The notes under the pieces are model-generated. The model had not been told where the DNA came from, made no database searches, and saw only the letters and a program-made list of their open reading frames with translations. From Paratinospora sagittata (Eukaryota; Streptophyta; Magnoliopsida; Ranunculales; Menispermaceae): 64,000 bases of DNA. Shown here in pieces: positions 26,069 to 38,535 of the stretch; position 1 is the first letter of the stretch, and every line of letters starts with the position of its first letter. Location: positions 13,360,366 through 13,424,365 of the forward strand of contig CM069611.1 of assembly GCA_035771175.1 (NCBI GenBank). The letters run 5' to 3'. A program made the translations under genes and the position numbers.

Positions 26069-29000
26069 AGAATGCTGGAGGAATCCAATGATGCTTTCAG
26101 ATTTAGCGAGAACGAAGACATCTCAAATGCCATAACACGCTTCACCAAGATTATTAAAGTGATGAAGAAGCTGGGAGAGGTGCTCCCACAAGCAAAAACA
26201 ATTTTGAAATTCCTTAGGGGACATGTTTGATGAAAGAAATTCTGTGAATCGCCCTCCACTATTCAAGGACCGAATTTACTTGCACTGGAAAACAAGAATA
26301 AGATACTTTATGAGATCCCATGATTCTGATCTTTTGGATATTGTAAGAAATGGCTAATCTGCACCCACAAAGGTTGAAAATGGAGTAATTGTGCCGAAGG
26401 CAAAGAATGTACGGCGACCAGAGAAAAGGGGTTACAACAATTAAATGAGAAGGCCATAAACATGTTTTTCTGTACTCTTTTCATTAATGAATTAAACAGA
26501 CATAGTGCCAGCAATACTGCCAAGGAGAAATGGGATAACCTAAAAATTACTCATGAAAACAGAAAGCAAGTAAAGGTAACAAAGTAGAGAATGCTGGAGG
26601 AATCCAATGATGCCTTCAGATTTAGTGAGAACGAAGACATCTCAAATGCTATAACACGCTGCACCAAGAATATTAAAGAGATGAAGAAGCTGGGTGAGGT
26701 GCTACCACAAGCAAAAACAATTGAGAAATTCCTTAGGGGACATGTTTCTTGAAGGAAATTCTGTGAATCGCCATACACTGTCCAAGGGCGGAAATTACTT
26801 GCAATGGAAAACAAGAATAAGATACTTCATGAGATCCCATGATTCTGATGTTTAAGAGATTGTAAGAAATGGCTATTCTGCACCCACAAAGGTTGAAAAT
26901 GGAGTAGTTATGCCGAAGGCAAAGAATGTATGGCTACCCAGAGAAAAGAAGTTACAACAATGAAATGAGAAGGCCAAAAGCATGTTTTTCTGTACTCTTT
27001 TCATTAATGAATTAAACATACATAATGCCTGCAATACTGCCAAGGAGAAATGGGATAACCTAAAAATTACTCATGAAAACAGAAAGCAAGTAAAGGGAAC
27101 AAAGTAGAGAATGCTGGAGGAATCCAATGATGCCTTCAGAATTAGTGAGAACGAAGACAACTCAAATGCCATAACACGCTTCACCAAGATTATTAAAGAG
27201 ATGAAGAAGCTGGGTGAGGTGCTACCACAAGAAAAAACAATTGGGAAATTCCTTAGGGGACATGTTTGATGAAAGAAATTCTGTGAATCGCCCTCCACTA
27301 TTCAAGGACCGAAATTACTTGCACTGGAAAACAAGAATAAGATACTTTATGAGATCCCATGATTCTGATGTTTTGGATATTGTAAGAAATGGCTAATCTG
27401 CACCCACAAAGGTTGAAAATGGAGTAATTGTGTCGAAGGCAAAGAATGTACGGCGACCAGAGAAAAGAGGTTACAACAATTAAATGAGAAGGCCATAAAC
27501 ATGTTTTTCTGTACTCTTTTCATTAATGAATTAAGCAGACATAGTGCCTGCAATACTGCCAAGTAGAAATGGGATAACCTAAAAATTACTCATGAAAACA
27601 GAAAGCATGTAAAGGGAACAAAGTAGAGAATGCTGGAGGAATCCAATGATGCTTTCAGATTTAGCGAGAACGAAGACATCTCAAATGCCATAACACGCTT
27701 CACCAAGATTATTAAAGAGATGAAGAAGCTAGGTGAGGTGCTACCACAAGCAAAAACAATTGGGAAATTCCTTAGGGGACATGTTTCTTGAAGGAAATTT
27801 TGTGAATCGCCATACACTGTTCAAGGGCGGAAATTACTTGCAATGGAAAACAAGAATAAGATACTTCATGAGATCCCATGATTCTGATGTTTAAGAGATT
27901 GTAAGAAATGGCTATTCTGCACCCACAAAGGTTGAAAATGGAGTAGTTATGCCGAAGGCAAAGAATGTATGGCTACCCAGAGAAAAGAAGTTAGAGCAAT
28001 TAAATGACAAGGCCATAAACATGTTTTTCTGTACTCTTTTCATTAATGAATTAAACATACATAGTGCCTGCAATACTGCCAAGGAGAAATGGGATAATGT
28101 AGAAGTTACTCATCAAGACAAAAAGCGAGTAAAGAAAACGAAGTAGAGAATGATGGAGAAATCCTATGATGCCTTCAGAATTAGTGAGAACGAAGACAAC
28201 TCAAATGCCATAACACGCTTCCCCAAGATTATTAAAGAGATGAAGAAGCTGGGTGAGGTGCTACCACAAGCAAAAACAATTGGAAAATTCCTTAGGGGAC
28301 ATGTTTCATGAAAGAAATTCTGTGAATCGCCCTCCACTATTCAAGGACCAAAATTACTTGCACTGGAAAACAAGAATAAGATACTTCATGAGATCCCACG
28401 ATTCTGATGTTTCGGATATTGTAAGAAATGGCTAATCTGCTCCCACAAAGGTTGAAAATGGAGTAATAGTGCCGAAGGCAAAGAATGTATGGCTACCAGA
28501 GAAAAGAGGTTACAACAATTAAATGAGAAGGCCATAAACATGTTTTTCTGTACTCTTTTCATTAATGAATTAAACAGACATAGTGCCTGCAATACTACCA
28601 AGGAGAAATGGGATAACCTAAAAATTTCTAATGAAAACAGAAAACAAGTAAAGGGAACAAAGTAGAGAATGCTGGAGGAATCCTATGATGCCTTCGGAAT
28701 TAGTGAGAACGAAGACATCTCAAATGCCATAACACGCTTCACCAAGATTATTAAAGAGATGAAGTAGCTGGGTGAGGTGCTACCACAGGCAAAAACAATT
28801 GGGAAATTCCTTAGGGGACATATTTGATGAAGGAAATTCTGTGAATCGCCCTACACTGTTCAAGGGCGGAAATTACTTGCACTGGAAAACAAGAATAAGA
28901 TACTTCATGAGATCCCATGATTCTGATGTTTAAGAGATTATATGAAATGGCTATTCTGGACCTACAAAGGTTGAAAATGGAGTAGTTATGCCGAAGGCAA

Positions 29001-31580
29001 AGAATGTATGGCTACCGAAAGAAAAAAAGTTAGAGCAATTAAATGACAAGGCCATAAACATGCTTTTCTGTACTCTTTTCATTAATGAATTAAACAGACA
29101 TAGTGCCTGCAAAACTGCCAAGGAGAAATGGGATAACCTAAAAATTACTCATGAAAACAGAAAGCAAGTAAAGGGAACAAAGTAGAGAATGCTGGAGGAA
29201 TCCTATGATGCCTTCGGAATTAGTGAGAACGAAGACATCTCAAATGCCATAACACGCTGCACCAAGATTATTAAAGAGATGAAGAAGCTGGGTGAGGTGC
29301 TACCACAGGCAAAAACAATTGGGAAATTCCTTAGGGGACATATTTGATGAAGGAAATTCTGTGAATCGCCCTACACTGTTCAAGGGCGGAAATTACTTGC
29401 ACTGGAAAACAAGAATAAGATACTTCATGAGATCCCATGATTCTGATGTTTAAGAGATTATAAGAAATGGATATTCTGCACCTACAAAGGTTGAAAATGG
29501 AGTAGTTATACCGAAGGCAAAGAATGTATGGCTACCCAAAGAAAAAAAGTTAGAGCAATTAAATGACAAGGCCATAAACATGCTTTTCTGTACTCTTTTC
29601 ATTAAGGAAATAAACATACACAGTGCCTGCAATACTGCCAAGGAGAAATGGGATAACGTAGAAGTTACTCATGAAGACAAAAAGCTAGTAAAGAAAACGA
29701 ACTAGAGAATGATGGAGGAATCCTATGTTGCCTTCTGAATTAGGGAGAACGAAGACATCTCAGATGCCATAACACGCTTCACCAAGATTATTAAAGAGAT
29801 GAAGAAGCTGGGAGAGGTGCTCCCACAAGCAAAAACAATTTTGAAATTCCTTAGGGGACATGTTTGATGAATAAAATTCTGTGAATCGCCCTCCAATATT
29901 CAAGGACCGAAATTACTTGCACTGGAAAACAAGAATAAGATACTTTATGAGATCCCATGATTCTGATGTTTTGGATATTGTAAGAAATGGCTAATCTGCA
30001 CCCACAAAGGTTAAAAATGGAGTAATTGTGCCGAAGGCAAAGAATGTACGGCGACCAGAGAAAAGAGGTCACAACAATTAAATGAGAAGGCCATAAACAT
30101 GTTTTTCTATACTCTTTTCATTAATGAATTAAACAGACATAGTGCCTGCAATACCGCCAAGGAGAAATGGGATAACCTAAAAATTACTCATGAAAACAGA
30201 AAGCAAGTAAAGGGAACAAAGTAGAGAATGCTGGAGGAATCCAATGGTGCTTTCAGATTTAGCAAGAACGAAGACATCTCAAATGCCATAACACGCTTCA
30301 CCAAGATTATTAAAGAGATGAAGAAGCTGGGTGAGGTGCTACCACAAGCAAAAACAATTGGGAAATTCCTTAGGGGACAAGTTTCTTGAAGGAAATTCTG
30401 TGAATCGTCATACACTGTTCAAGGGCGGAAATTACTTGCAATGGAAAACAAGAATAAGATACTTCATGAGATCCCATGATTCTAATGTTTAAGAGATTGT
30501 AAGAAATGGCTGTTCTGCACCCACAAAGGTTGAAAATGGAGTAGTTATGCCGAAGGCAAAGAATGTATGGCTACGCAGAGAAAAGAAGTTAGAGCAATTA
30601 AATGACAAGGCCATAAACATGTTTTTCTGTACTCTTTTCATTAATGAATTAAACATACATAGTGCCTGCAATACTGCCAAGGAGAAATGGGATAGCGTAG
30701 AAGTTACTCATCAAGACAAAAAGCGAGTAAAGAAAACGAAGTAGAGAATGATGGAGGAATCCTATGATGCCTTCAGAATTAGTGAGAACGAAGACAACTC
30801 AAATGCCATAACACGCTTCACCAAGATTATTAAAGAGATGAAAAAGATGGGTGAGGTGCTACCACAAGCAAAAACAATTGGGAAATTCCTTAGGGGACAT
30901 GTTTGATGAAAGAAATTCTGTGAATCGCCCTCAACTATTCAAGGACCGAAATTACTTGCACTGGAAAACAAGAATAAGATACTTTATGAGATCTCATGAT
31001 TCTGATCTTTTGGATATTGTAAGAAATGGCTAATCTGCACCCACAAAGGTTGAAAATGGAGTAATTGTGCCGAAGGCAAAGAATGTACGGCGACCAGAGA
31101 AAAGAGGTTACAACAATTAAATGAGAAGGCCATAAACATGTTTTACTATACTCTTTTCATTAATGAATTAAACAGACATAGTGCCTGCAATACTGCCAAG
31201 GAGAAATGGGATAACCTAAAAATTACTCATGAAAACAAAAAGCAAGTAAAGGGAACAAGGTAGAGAATGCTGGAGGAATCCAATGATGCTTTCAGATTTA
31301 GCGAGAACGAAGACATCTCAAACGCCATAACACGCTTCACCAAGATTATTAAAGAGATGAAGAAGCTGGGTGAGGTGCTACCACAAGCAAAAACAATTGG
31401 GAAATTCCTTAGGGGACATGTTTCTTGAAGGAAATCCTGTGAATCGCCATACACTGTTCAAGGGCGGAAATTACTTGCAATGGAAAACAAGAATAAGATA
31501 CTTCATGAGATCCCATGATTCTGATGTTTAAGAGATTGTAAGAAATGGCTATTCTGCAGCCACAAAGGTTGAAAATGGAG
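26069..31580 (+). repeat. Mixed units, 26.1-31.6 kb
   Basis: Anchors lie at 26585, 27105, 27624, 28144, 28663, 29183, 29703, 30222, 30742 and 31261. The part 26.6-28.2 kb follows the unit order of 17.8-19.3 kb at an offset of 8829 bp (17 units), with shared CCAGCAATAC and GGCCAAAAGC variants. At 28663-29703 two 520-bp units follow one another, so alternation is broken here as well. The unit ending at 27624 has AAGTAGAAATGG in place of AAGGAGAAATGG, a private stop codon. Confidence 0.85.
28666..29185 (+). repeat. Recombinant unit: B2 front joined to A-type tail
   Basis: The N-terminal and middle parts are B2-like: TTTAAGAGATTAT, ATGCCGAAGG at 28988, CTACCGAAAGAAAAAAAG and CATGCTTTTC. From ATTAATGAATTAAACAG near 29081 on, the text switches to the A type: AAACAGACATAG, CCTAAAAATTACTCATG and AAGGGAACAAAG before the amber codon. 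A true B2 unit has KEINIHSACN and VTHEDKK here. The switch point lies inside a stretch common to both types, as expected of unequal crossover or gene conversion. The unit also has AAGTAGCTGGG near 28763, a private stop. Confidence 0.78.
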
Positions 31581-34500
31581 TAGTCATGCCGAAGGCAAAG
31601 AATGTATGGCTACCCAGAGAAAAGAAGTTACAATAATTAAATGACAAGGCCATAAACATGTTTTTCTGTACTCTTTTCATTAATGAATTAAACATACATA
31701 GTGCCTGCAATACTGCCAAATAGAAATGGGATAACGTAGAAGTTACTCATCATGACAAAAAGCGAGTAATGAAAACGAAGTAGAGAATGATGGAGGAATC
31801 CTATGATGCCTTCAGAATTAGTGAGAACGAAGACAACTCAAATGCCATAACACGCTTCACCAAGATTATTAAAGAGATGAAGAAGCTGGGTGAGGTGCTA
31901 CCACAATCAAAAATAATTGGAAAATTCCTTAGGGGACATGTTTCATGAAAGAAATTATGTGAATCGCCCTCCACTATTCATGGACCGAAATTACTTGCAC
32001 TGGAAAATAATAATAAGATACTTCATGAGATCCCATGATTCTGATGTTTTGGATATTGTAAGAAATGGCTAATCTGCTCCCACAAAGGTTGAAAATGGAG
32101 TAATTGTGCCGAAGGCAAAGAATGTATGGCTACCAGAGAAAAGAGGTTACAACAATTAAATGAGAAGGCCATAAACATGTTTTTCTGTACTCTTTTCATT
32201 AATGAATTAAACAGACATAGTGCCTGCAATACTGCCAAGGAGAAATGGGATAACCTAAAAATTACTAATGAAAACAGAAAACAAGTAAAGGGAACAAAGT
32301 AGAGAATGCTGGAGGAATCCTATGATGCCTTCAGAATTAGTGAGAACGAAGACATCTCAAATGCCATAACACGCTTCACCAATATTATTAAAGAGATGAA
32401 GAAGCTGGGCGAGGTGCTACCACAGGCAAAAACAATTGGGAAATTCCTTAGGGGACATATTTGATGAAGAAATTCTGTGAATCGCCCTACACTGTTCAAG
32501 GGCGGAAATTACTTGCACTGGAAAACAAGAATAAGATACTTCATGAGATCCCATGATTCTGATGTTTAAGAGATTATAAGAAATGGCTATTCGGCACTTA
32601 CAAAGGTTGAAAATGGAGTAGTTATGCCGAAGGAAAAGAATGTATGGCTACCGAAAGAAAAAAAGTTAGAGCAACTAAATGACAAGGCCATAAACATGCT
32701 TTTCTGTACTCTTTTCATTAAGGAAATAAACATACACAGTGCCTGCAACACTGCCAAGGAGAAATGGGATAACGTAGAAGTTACTCATGAAGACAAAAAG
32801 CTAGTAAAGAAAACGAACTAGAGAATGATGGAGGAATCCTATGATGCCTTCGGAATTAGTGAGAACGAAGACATCTCAAATGCCATAACACTCTTCACCA
32901 AGATTATTAAAGAGATGAAGAAGCTGGGTGAGTTGCTACCACAAGCAAAAACAATTGGGAAATTCCTTAGGGGACATGTTTGATGAAAGAAATTCTGTGA
33001 ATCGCCCTCCACTATTCAAGGACCGAAATTACTTGCACTGGAAAACAAGAATAAGATAATTCATGAGATCCCATGATTCTGATGTTTTGGATATTGTAAG
33101 AAATGGCTAATCTGCACCCACAAAGGTTGAAAATGGAGTAATTGTGCCGAAGGCAAAGAATGTATGGCTACCAGAGAAAAGAGGTTACAACAATTAAATG
33201 AGAAGGCCATAAACATGTTTTTCTGTACTCTTTTCATTAATGAATTAAACAGACATAGTGCCTGCAAAACTGCCAAGGAGAAATGGGATAACCTAAAAAT
33301 TACTCATGAAAACAGAAAGCAAGTAAAGGGAACAAAGTAGAGAATGCTGGAGGAATCCTATGATGCCTTCAGAATAAGTGAGAACGAAGACATCTCAAAT
33401 GCCATAACACGCTTCACCAAGATTATTAAAGAGATGAAGAAGCTGGGTGAGGTGCTACCACAAGCAAAAACAATTGGGAAATTCCTTAGGGGACATGTTT
33501 GATGAAGGAAATTCTGTGAATCGCCCTACACTGTTCAAGGGCGGAAATTACTTGCAATGGAAAACAAGAATAAGATACTTCATGAGATCCCATGATTCTG
33601 ATGTTTAAGAGATTGTAAGAAATGGCTATTCTGCACCCACAAAGGTTGAAAATGGAGTAGTCATGCCGAAGGCAAAGAATGTATGGCTACCCAGAGAAAA
33701 GAAGTTACAACAATTAAATGACAAGGCCATAAACATGTTTTTCTGTACTCTTTTCATTAATGAATTAAACATACATAGTGCCTGCAATACTGCCAAATAG
33801 AAATGGGATAACGTAGAAGTTACTCATCATGACAAAAAGCGAGTAATGAAAACGAAGTAGAGAATGATGGAGGAATCCTATGATGCCTTCAGAATTAGTG
33901 AGAACGAAGACAACTCAAATGCCATAACACGCTTCACCAAGATTATTAAAGAGATGAAGAAGCTGGGTGAGGTGCTACCACAATCAAAAATAATTGGAAA
34001 ATTCCTTAGGGGACATGTTTCATGAAAGAAATTCTGTGAATCGCCCTCCACTATTCATGGACCGAAATTACTTGCACTGGAAAACAATAATAAGATACTT
34101 CATGAGATCCCATGATTCTGATGTTTTGGATATTGTAAGAAATGGCTAATCTGCTCCCACAAAGGTTGAAAATGGAGTAATTGTGCCGAAGGCAAAGAAT
34201 GTATGGCTACCAGAGAAAAGAGGTTACAACAATTAAATGAGAAGGCCATAAACATGTTTTTCTGTACTCTTTTCATTAATGAATTAAACAGACATAGTGC
34301 CTGCAATACTGCCAAGGAGAAATGGGATAACCTAAAAATTACTAATGAAAACAGAAAACAAGTAAAGGGAACAAAGTAGAGAATGCTGGAGGAATCCTAT
34401 GATGCCTTCAGAATTAGTGAGAACGAAGACATCTCAAATGCCATAACACGCTTCACCAATATTATTAAAGAGATGAAGAAGCTGGGTGAGGTGCTACCAC

Positions 34501-34913
34501 AGGCAAAAACAATTGGGAAATTCCTTAGGGGACATATTTGATGAAGGAAATTCTGTGAATCGCCCTACACTGTTCAAGGGCGGAAATTACTTGCACTGGA
34601 AAACAAGAATAAGATACTTCATGAGATCCCATGATTCTGATGTTTAAGAGATTATAAGAAATGGCTATTCGGCACTTACAAAGGTTGAAAATGGAGTAGT
34701 TATGCCGAAGGAAAAGAATGTATGGCTACCGAAAGAAAAAAAGTTAGAGCAACTAAATGACAAGGCCATAAACATGCTTTTCTGTACTTTTTTCATTAAG
34801 GAAATAAACATACACAGTGCCTGCAATACTGCCAAGGAGAAATGGGATAACGTAGAAGTTACTCATGAAGACAAAAAGCTAGTAAAGAAAACGAACTAGA
34901 GAATGATGGAGGA
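31581..34913 (+). repeat. Repeated tetramer, about 2078-bp period
   Basis: Anchors 31781, 32300 and 32819 match 33858, 34377 and 34897 at offsets of 2077, 2077 and 2078. Shared private variants are GTCATGCCG (31584 and 33660), GCCAAATAGAAATGGG (near 31716 and 33793), CATCATGACAAAAAGCGAGTAATG (near 31749 and 33826), CAATCAAAAATAATTGG and ATTCGGCACTTACAAAGG (near 32590 and 34668). The one-base difference comes from a deletion in GATGAAGAAATTC near 32465. Identity ends near 34915, where the next block begins. Confidence 0.85.
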
Positions 34914-36331
34914 ATCCTATGTTGCCTTCAGAATTAAGGAGAACGAAGACATCTCAGATGCCATAACACGCTTCACCAAGATTATTAAAGAGATAAAGAA
35001 GCTGGGAGAGGTGCTCCCACAAGCAAAAACAATTTTGAAATTCCTTAAGGGACATGTTTGATGAATAAAATTATGTGAATCGCCCACCACTATTCAAGGA
35101 CCGAAATTACTTGCACTGGAAAACAAGAATAAGATACTTCATGAGATCCCATGATTCTGATGCATTGGATATTGTAAGAAATGGCTAATATGCTCCCCCA
35201 AAGGTTGAAAATGGAGTAATTGTGCCGAAGGCAAATAATGTATGGCTACCAGAAAAAAGTGGTTACAACAATTAAATCAGAAGGCCATAAACATGTTTTT
35301 CTGTACTCTTTTCATTAATGAATTAAACAGACAGAGTGCCTGCAATACTGGCAAGGAGAAATGGGATAGCGTAGAAGTTACTCATCAAGACAAAAAGCGA
35401 GTAAAGAAAACGAAGTAGAGAATGATGGAGGAATCCTATGATGCCTTCAGAATTAGTGAGAACGAAGACAACTCAAATGCCATAACACGCTTCACCAAGA
35501 TTATTAAAGAGATGAAGAAGCTGGGTGAGGTGCTACCACAAACAAAAACAATTGGGAAATTCCTTAGGGGACATGTTTCTTGAAGGAAATTCTGTGAATC
35601 GCCATACACTGTTCAAGGGCGGAAATTACTTGCAATGGAAAACAAGAATAAGATACTTCATGAGATCCCATGATTCTGATGTTTAAGAGATTGTAAGAAA
35701 TGGCTATTCTGCACCCACAAAGGTTGAAAATGGAGAAGTTATGCCGAAGGCAAAGAATGTATGGCTACCCAGAGAAAAGAAGTTAGAGCAATTAAATGAC
35801 AAGGCCATAAACATGTTTTTCTGTACTCTTTTCATTAATGAACTAAACATACATAGTGCCTGCAATACTGCCAAGGAGAAATGGGATAACGCAGAAGTTA
35901 CTCATCAAGACAAAAAGCGAGTAAAGAAAACGAAGTAGAGAATGATGGAGGAATCCTATGATGCCTTCAGAATTAGTGAGAACGAAGACAACTCAAATGC
36001 CATAACACGCTTCACCAAGATTATTAAAGAGATGAAGAAGCTGGGTGAGGTGCTACCACAAGCAAAAACAATTGGGAAATTCCTTAGGGGACATGTTTGA
36101 TGAAAGAAATTCTGTGAATCGCCCTCCACTATTCAAGGACCGAAATTACTTGCACGGAAAAACAAGAATAAGATACTTCATGAGATCCCAAGATTCTGAT
36201 GTTTTGGATATTGTAAGAAATGGCTAATCTGCACCCACAAAGGTTGACAATGGAGTAATTGTGCCGAAGGCCAAAAATGTAAGGCTACCAGAGAAAAGAG
36301 GTTACAACAATTAAATGAGAAGGCCATAAAC

Positions 36332-36622
36332 ATGTTTTTCTGTACTCTTTTCATTAATGAATTAAACAGACAGAGTGCCTGCAATACTGCCAAGGAGAAA
36401 TGGGATAACCTAAAAATTACTCATGAAAACAGAAAGCAAGTAAAGGGAACAAAGTTGAGAATGCTGGAGGAATCCAGTGATGCCTTCAGATTTAGTGAGA
36501 ACGAAGACATCTCAAATGCCATAACACGCTTCACCAAGATTATTAAAGAGATGAAGAAGCTGGGTGAGGTGCTACCACAAACAAAAACAATTGGGAAATT
36601 CCTTAGGGGACATGTTTCTTGA
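36332..36622 (+). pseudogene. gag: Only internal unit where the shared amber codon is lost (96-codon open stretch)
   Basis: At 36455-36457 the codon that is TAG in almost every other unit reads TTG. This joins the middle part (FFCTLF, SACNTAKEKWDN, ITHEN) to the C-terminal part (RMLEES, NEDISNAITRF, FLRGH) in one frame of 96 codons from ATG 36332 to a TGA at 36620. The matching positions in the two related blocks (44247 and 55152) both have TAG, so the simplest reading is a secondary TAG-to-TTG change here, not a surviving ancestral codon. Upstream, the type A deletion and a TGA near 36244 still cut it off from the N-terminal part. There is no sign of a promoter. I treat it as a relic. Confidence 0.75.
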
Positions 36623-38015
36623 AGGAAATTCTGTGAATCGCCATACACTGTTCAAGGGCGGAAATTACTTGCAATGGAAAACAAGAATAAGATACTTCAT
36701 GAGATCCCATGATTCTGATGTTTAAGAGATTGTAAGAAATGGCTATTCTGCACCCACAAAGGTTGAAAATCGAGTAGTTATGCCGAAGGCAAAGAATGTA
36801 TGGCTACCCGGAGAAAAGAAGTTAGAGCAATTAAATGACAAGGCCATAAACATGTTTTTCTGTACTCTTTTCATGAATGAACTAAACATACATTGTGCCT
36901 GCAATACTGTCAAGGAGAAATGGGATAACGCAGAAGTTACTCATCAAGACAAAAAGCGAGTAAAGAAAACGAAGTAGAGAATGATGGAGGAATCCTATGA
37001 TGCCTTCAGAATTAGTGAGAACGAAGACAACTCAAATGCCATAACACGCTTCACCAAGATTATTAAAGAGATGAAGAAGCTGGGTGAGGTGCTACCACGA
37101 GCAAAAACAATTGGGAAATTCCTTAGGGGACATGTTTGATGAAAGAAATTCTGTGAATCGCCCTCCACTATTCAAGGACCGAAATTACTTGCACTGGAAA
37201 ACAAGAATAAGATACTTTTTAAGATCCCATGATTCTGATGTTTTGGATATTGTAAGAAATGGCTAATCTGCACCCACAAAGGTTGAAAGTGGAGTAATTG
37301 TGCCGAAGGCAAAGAATGTACGGCGACCAGAGAAAAGAGGTTACAACAATTAAATGAGAAGGCCATAAACATGTTTTTCTGTACTCTTTTCATTTATGAA
37401 TTAAACAGACATAGTGCCTGCAAAACTGCCAAGGAAAAATGGGATAACCTAAAAATTACTCATGAAAACAGAAAGCAAGTAAAGGGAACAAAGTAGAGAA
37501 TGATGGAGGAATCCTATGATGCCTTCAGAATTAGTGAGAACGAAGACAACTCAAATGCCATAACACGCTTCACCAAGATTATTAAAGAGATGAAGAAGCT
37601 GGGTGAGGTGCTACCACAAGCAAAAACAATTGGAAAATTCCTTAGGGGACATGTTTCATGAAAGAAATTCTGTGAATCGCCCTCCACTATTCAAGGACCG
37701 AAATTACCTGCACTGGAAAACAAGAATAAGATACTTCATGAGATCCCATGATTCTGATGTTTTGGATATTGTAAGAAATGGCTAATCTGCACCCACAAAG
37801 GTTGAAAATGGAGTAATTGTGCCGAAGGCAAAGAATGTATGGCTACCAGAGAAAAGTGGTTACAACAATAAAATGAGAAGGCCATAAACATGTTTTTCTG
37901 TACTCTTTTCATTAATGAATTAAACAGACATAGTGCCTGCAATACTGCCAAGGAGAAGTGGGACAACCTAAAAATTACTCATGAAAACAGAAAGCAAGTA
38001 AAGGGAACAAAGTAG

Positions 38016-38535
38016 AGAATGCTGGAGGAATCCTATGATGCCTTTAGAATTAGTGAGAACGAAGACATCTCAAATGCCATAACACGCTTCACCAAGATTA
38101 TTAAAGAGATGAAGAAGCTGGGTGAGGTGCTACCACAGGCAAAAACAATTGGGAAATTCCTTAGGGGACATATTTGATGAAGGAAATTCTGTGAATCGCC
38201 CTACACTGTTCAAGGGCGGAAATTACTTGCACTGGAAAACAAGAATAAGATACTTCATGAGATCCCATGATTCTGATGTTTAAGAGATTATAAGAAATGG
38301 CTATTCTGCACCTACAAAGGTTGAAAATGGAGTAGTTATGCCGAAGGCAAAGAATGTATGGCTACCCAAAGAAAAAAAGTTAGAGCAATTAAATGACAAC
38401 GCCATAAACATGCTTTTCTGTACTCTTTTCATTAATGAATTCAGCAGACATAGTACCTGCAACACTGCCAAAGAGAAAAGGTATAACGTAGAAGTTACTA
38501 ATGAAGACAACAAGCAAGTAAAGGGAACAAAGTAG
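38016..38535 (+). repeat. Marked B unit with the NEFSRHSTCN variant (copy 1 of 3)
   Basis: This 520-bp unit differs from other B units over a cluster of sites in its middle part: GACAACGCC, GAATTCAGCAGACATAGTACC, GCCAAAGAGAAAAGG and GTTACTAATGAAGAC. The same cluster occurs in units ending at 45807 and 57752, at distances of 7272 and 11945 bp (14 and 23 units). Like other B units it has a TAA at the early site and ends in the amber codon. It works as a tracer for which parts of the array were copied together. Confidence 0.85.
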
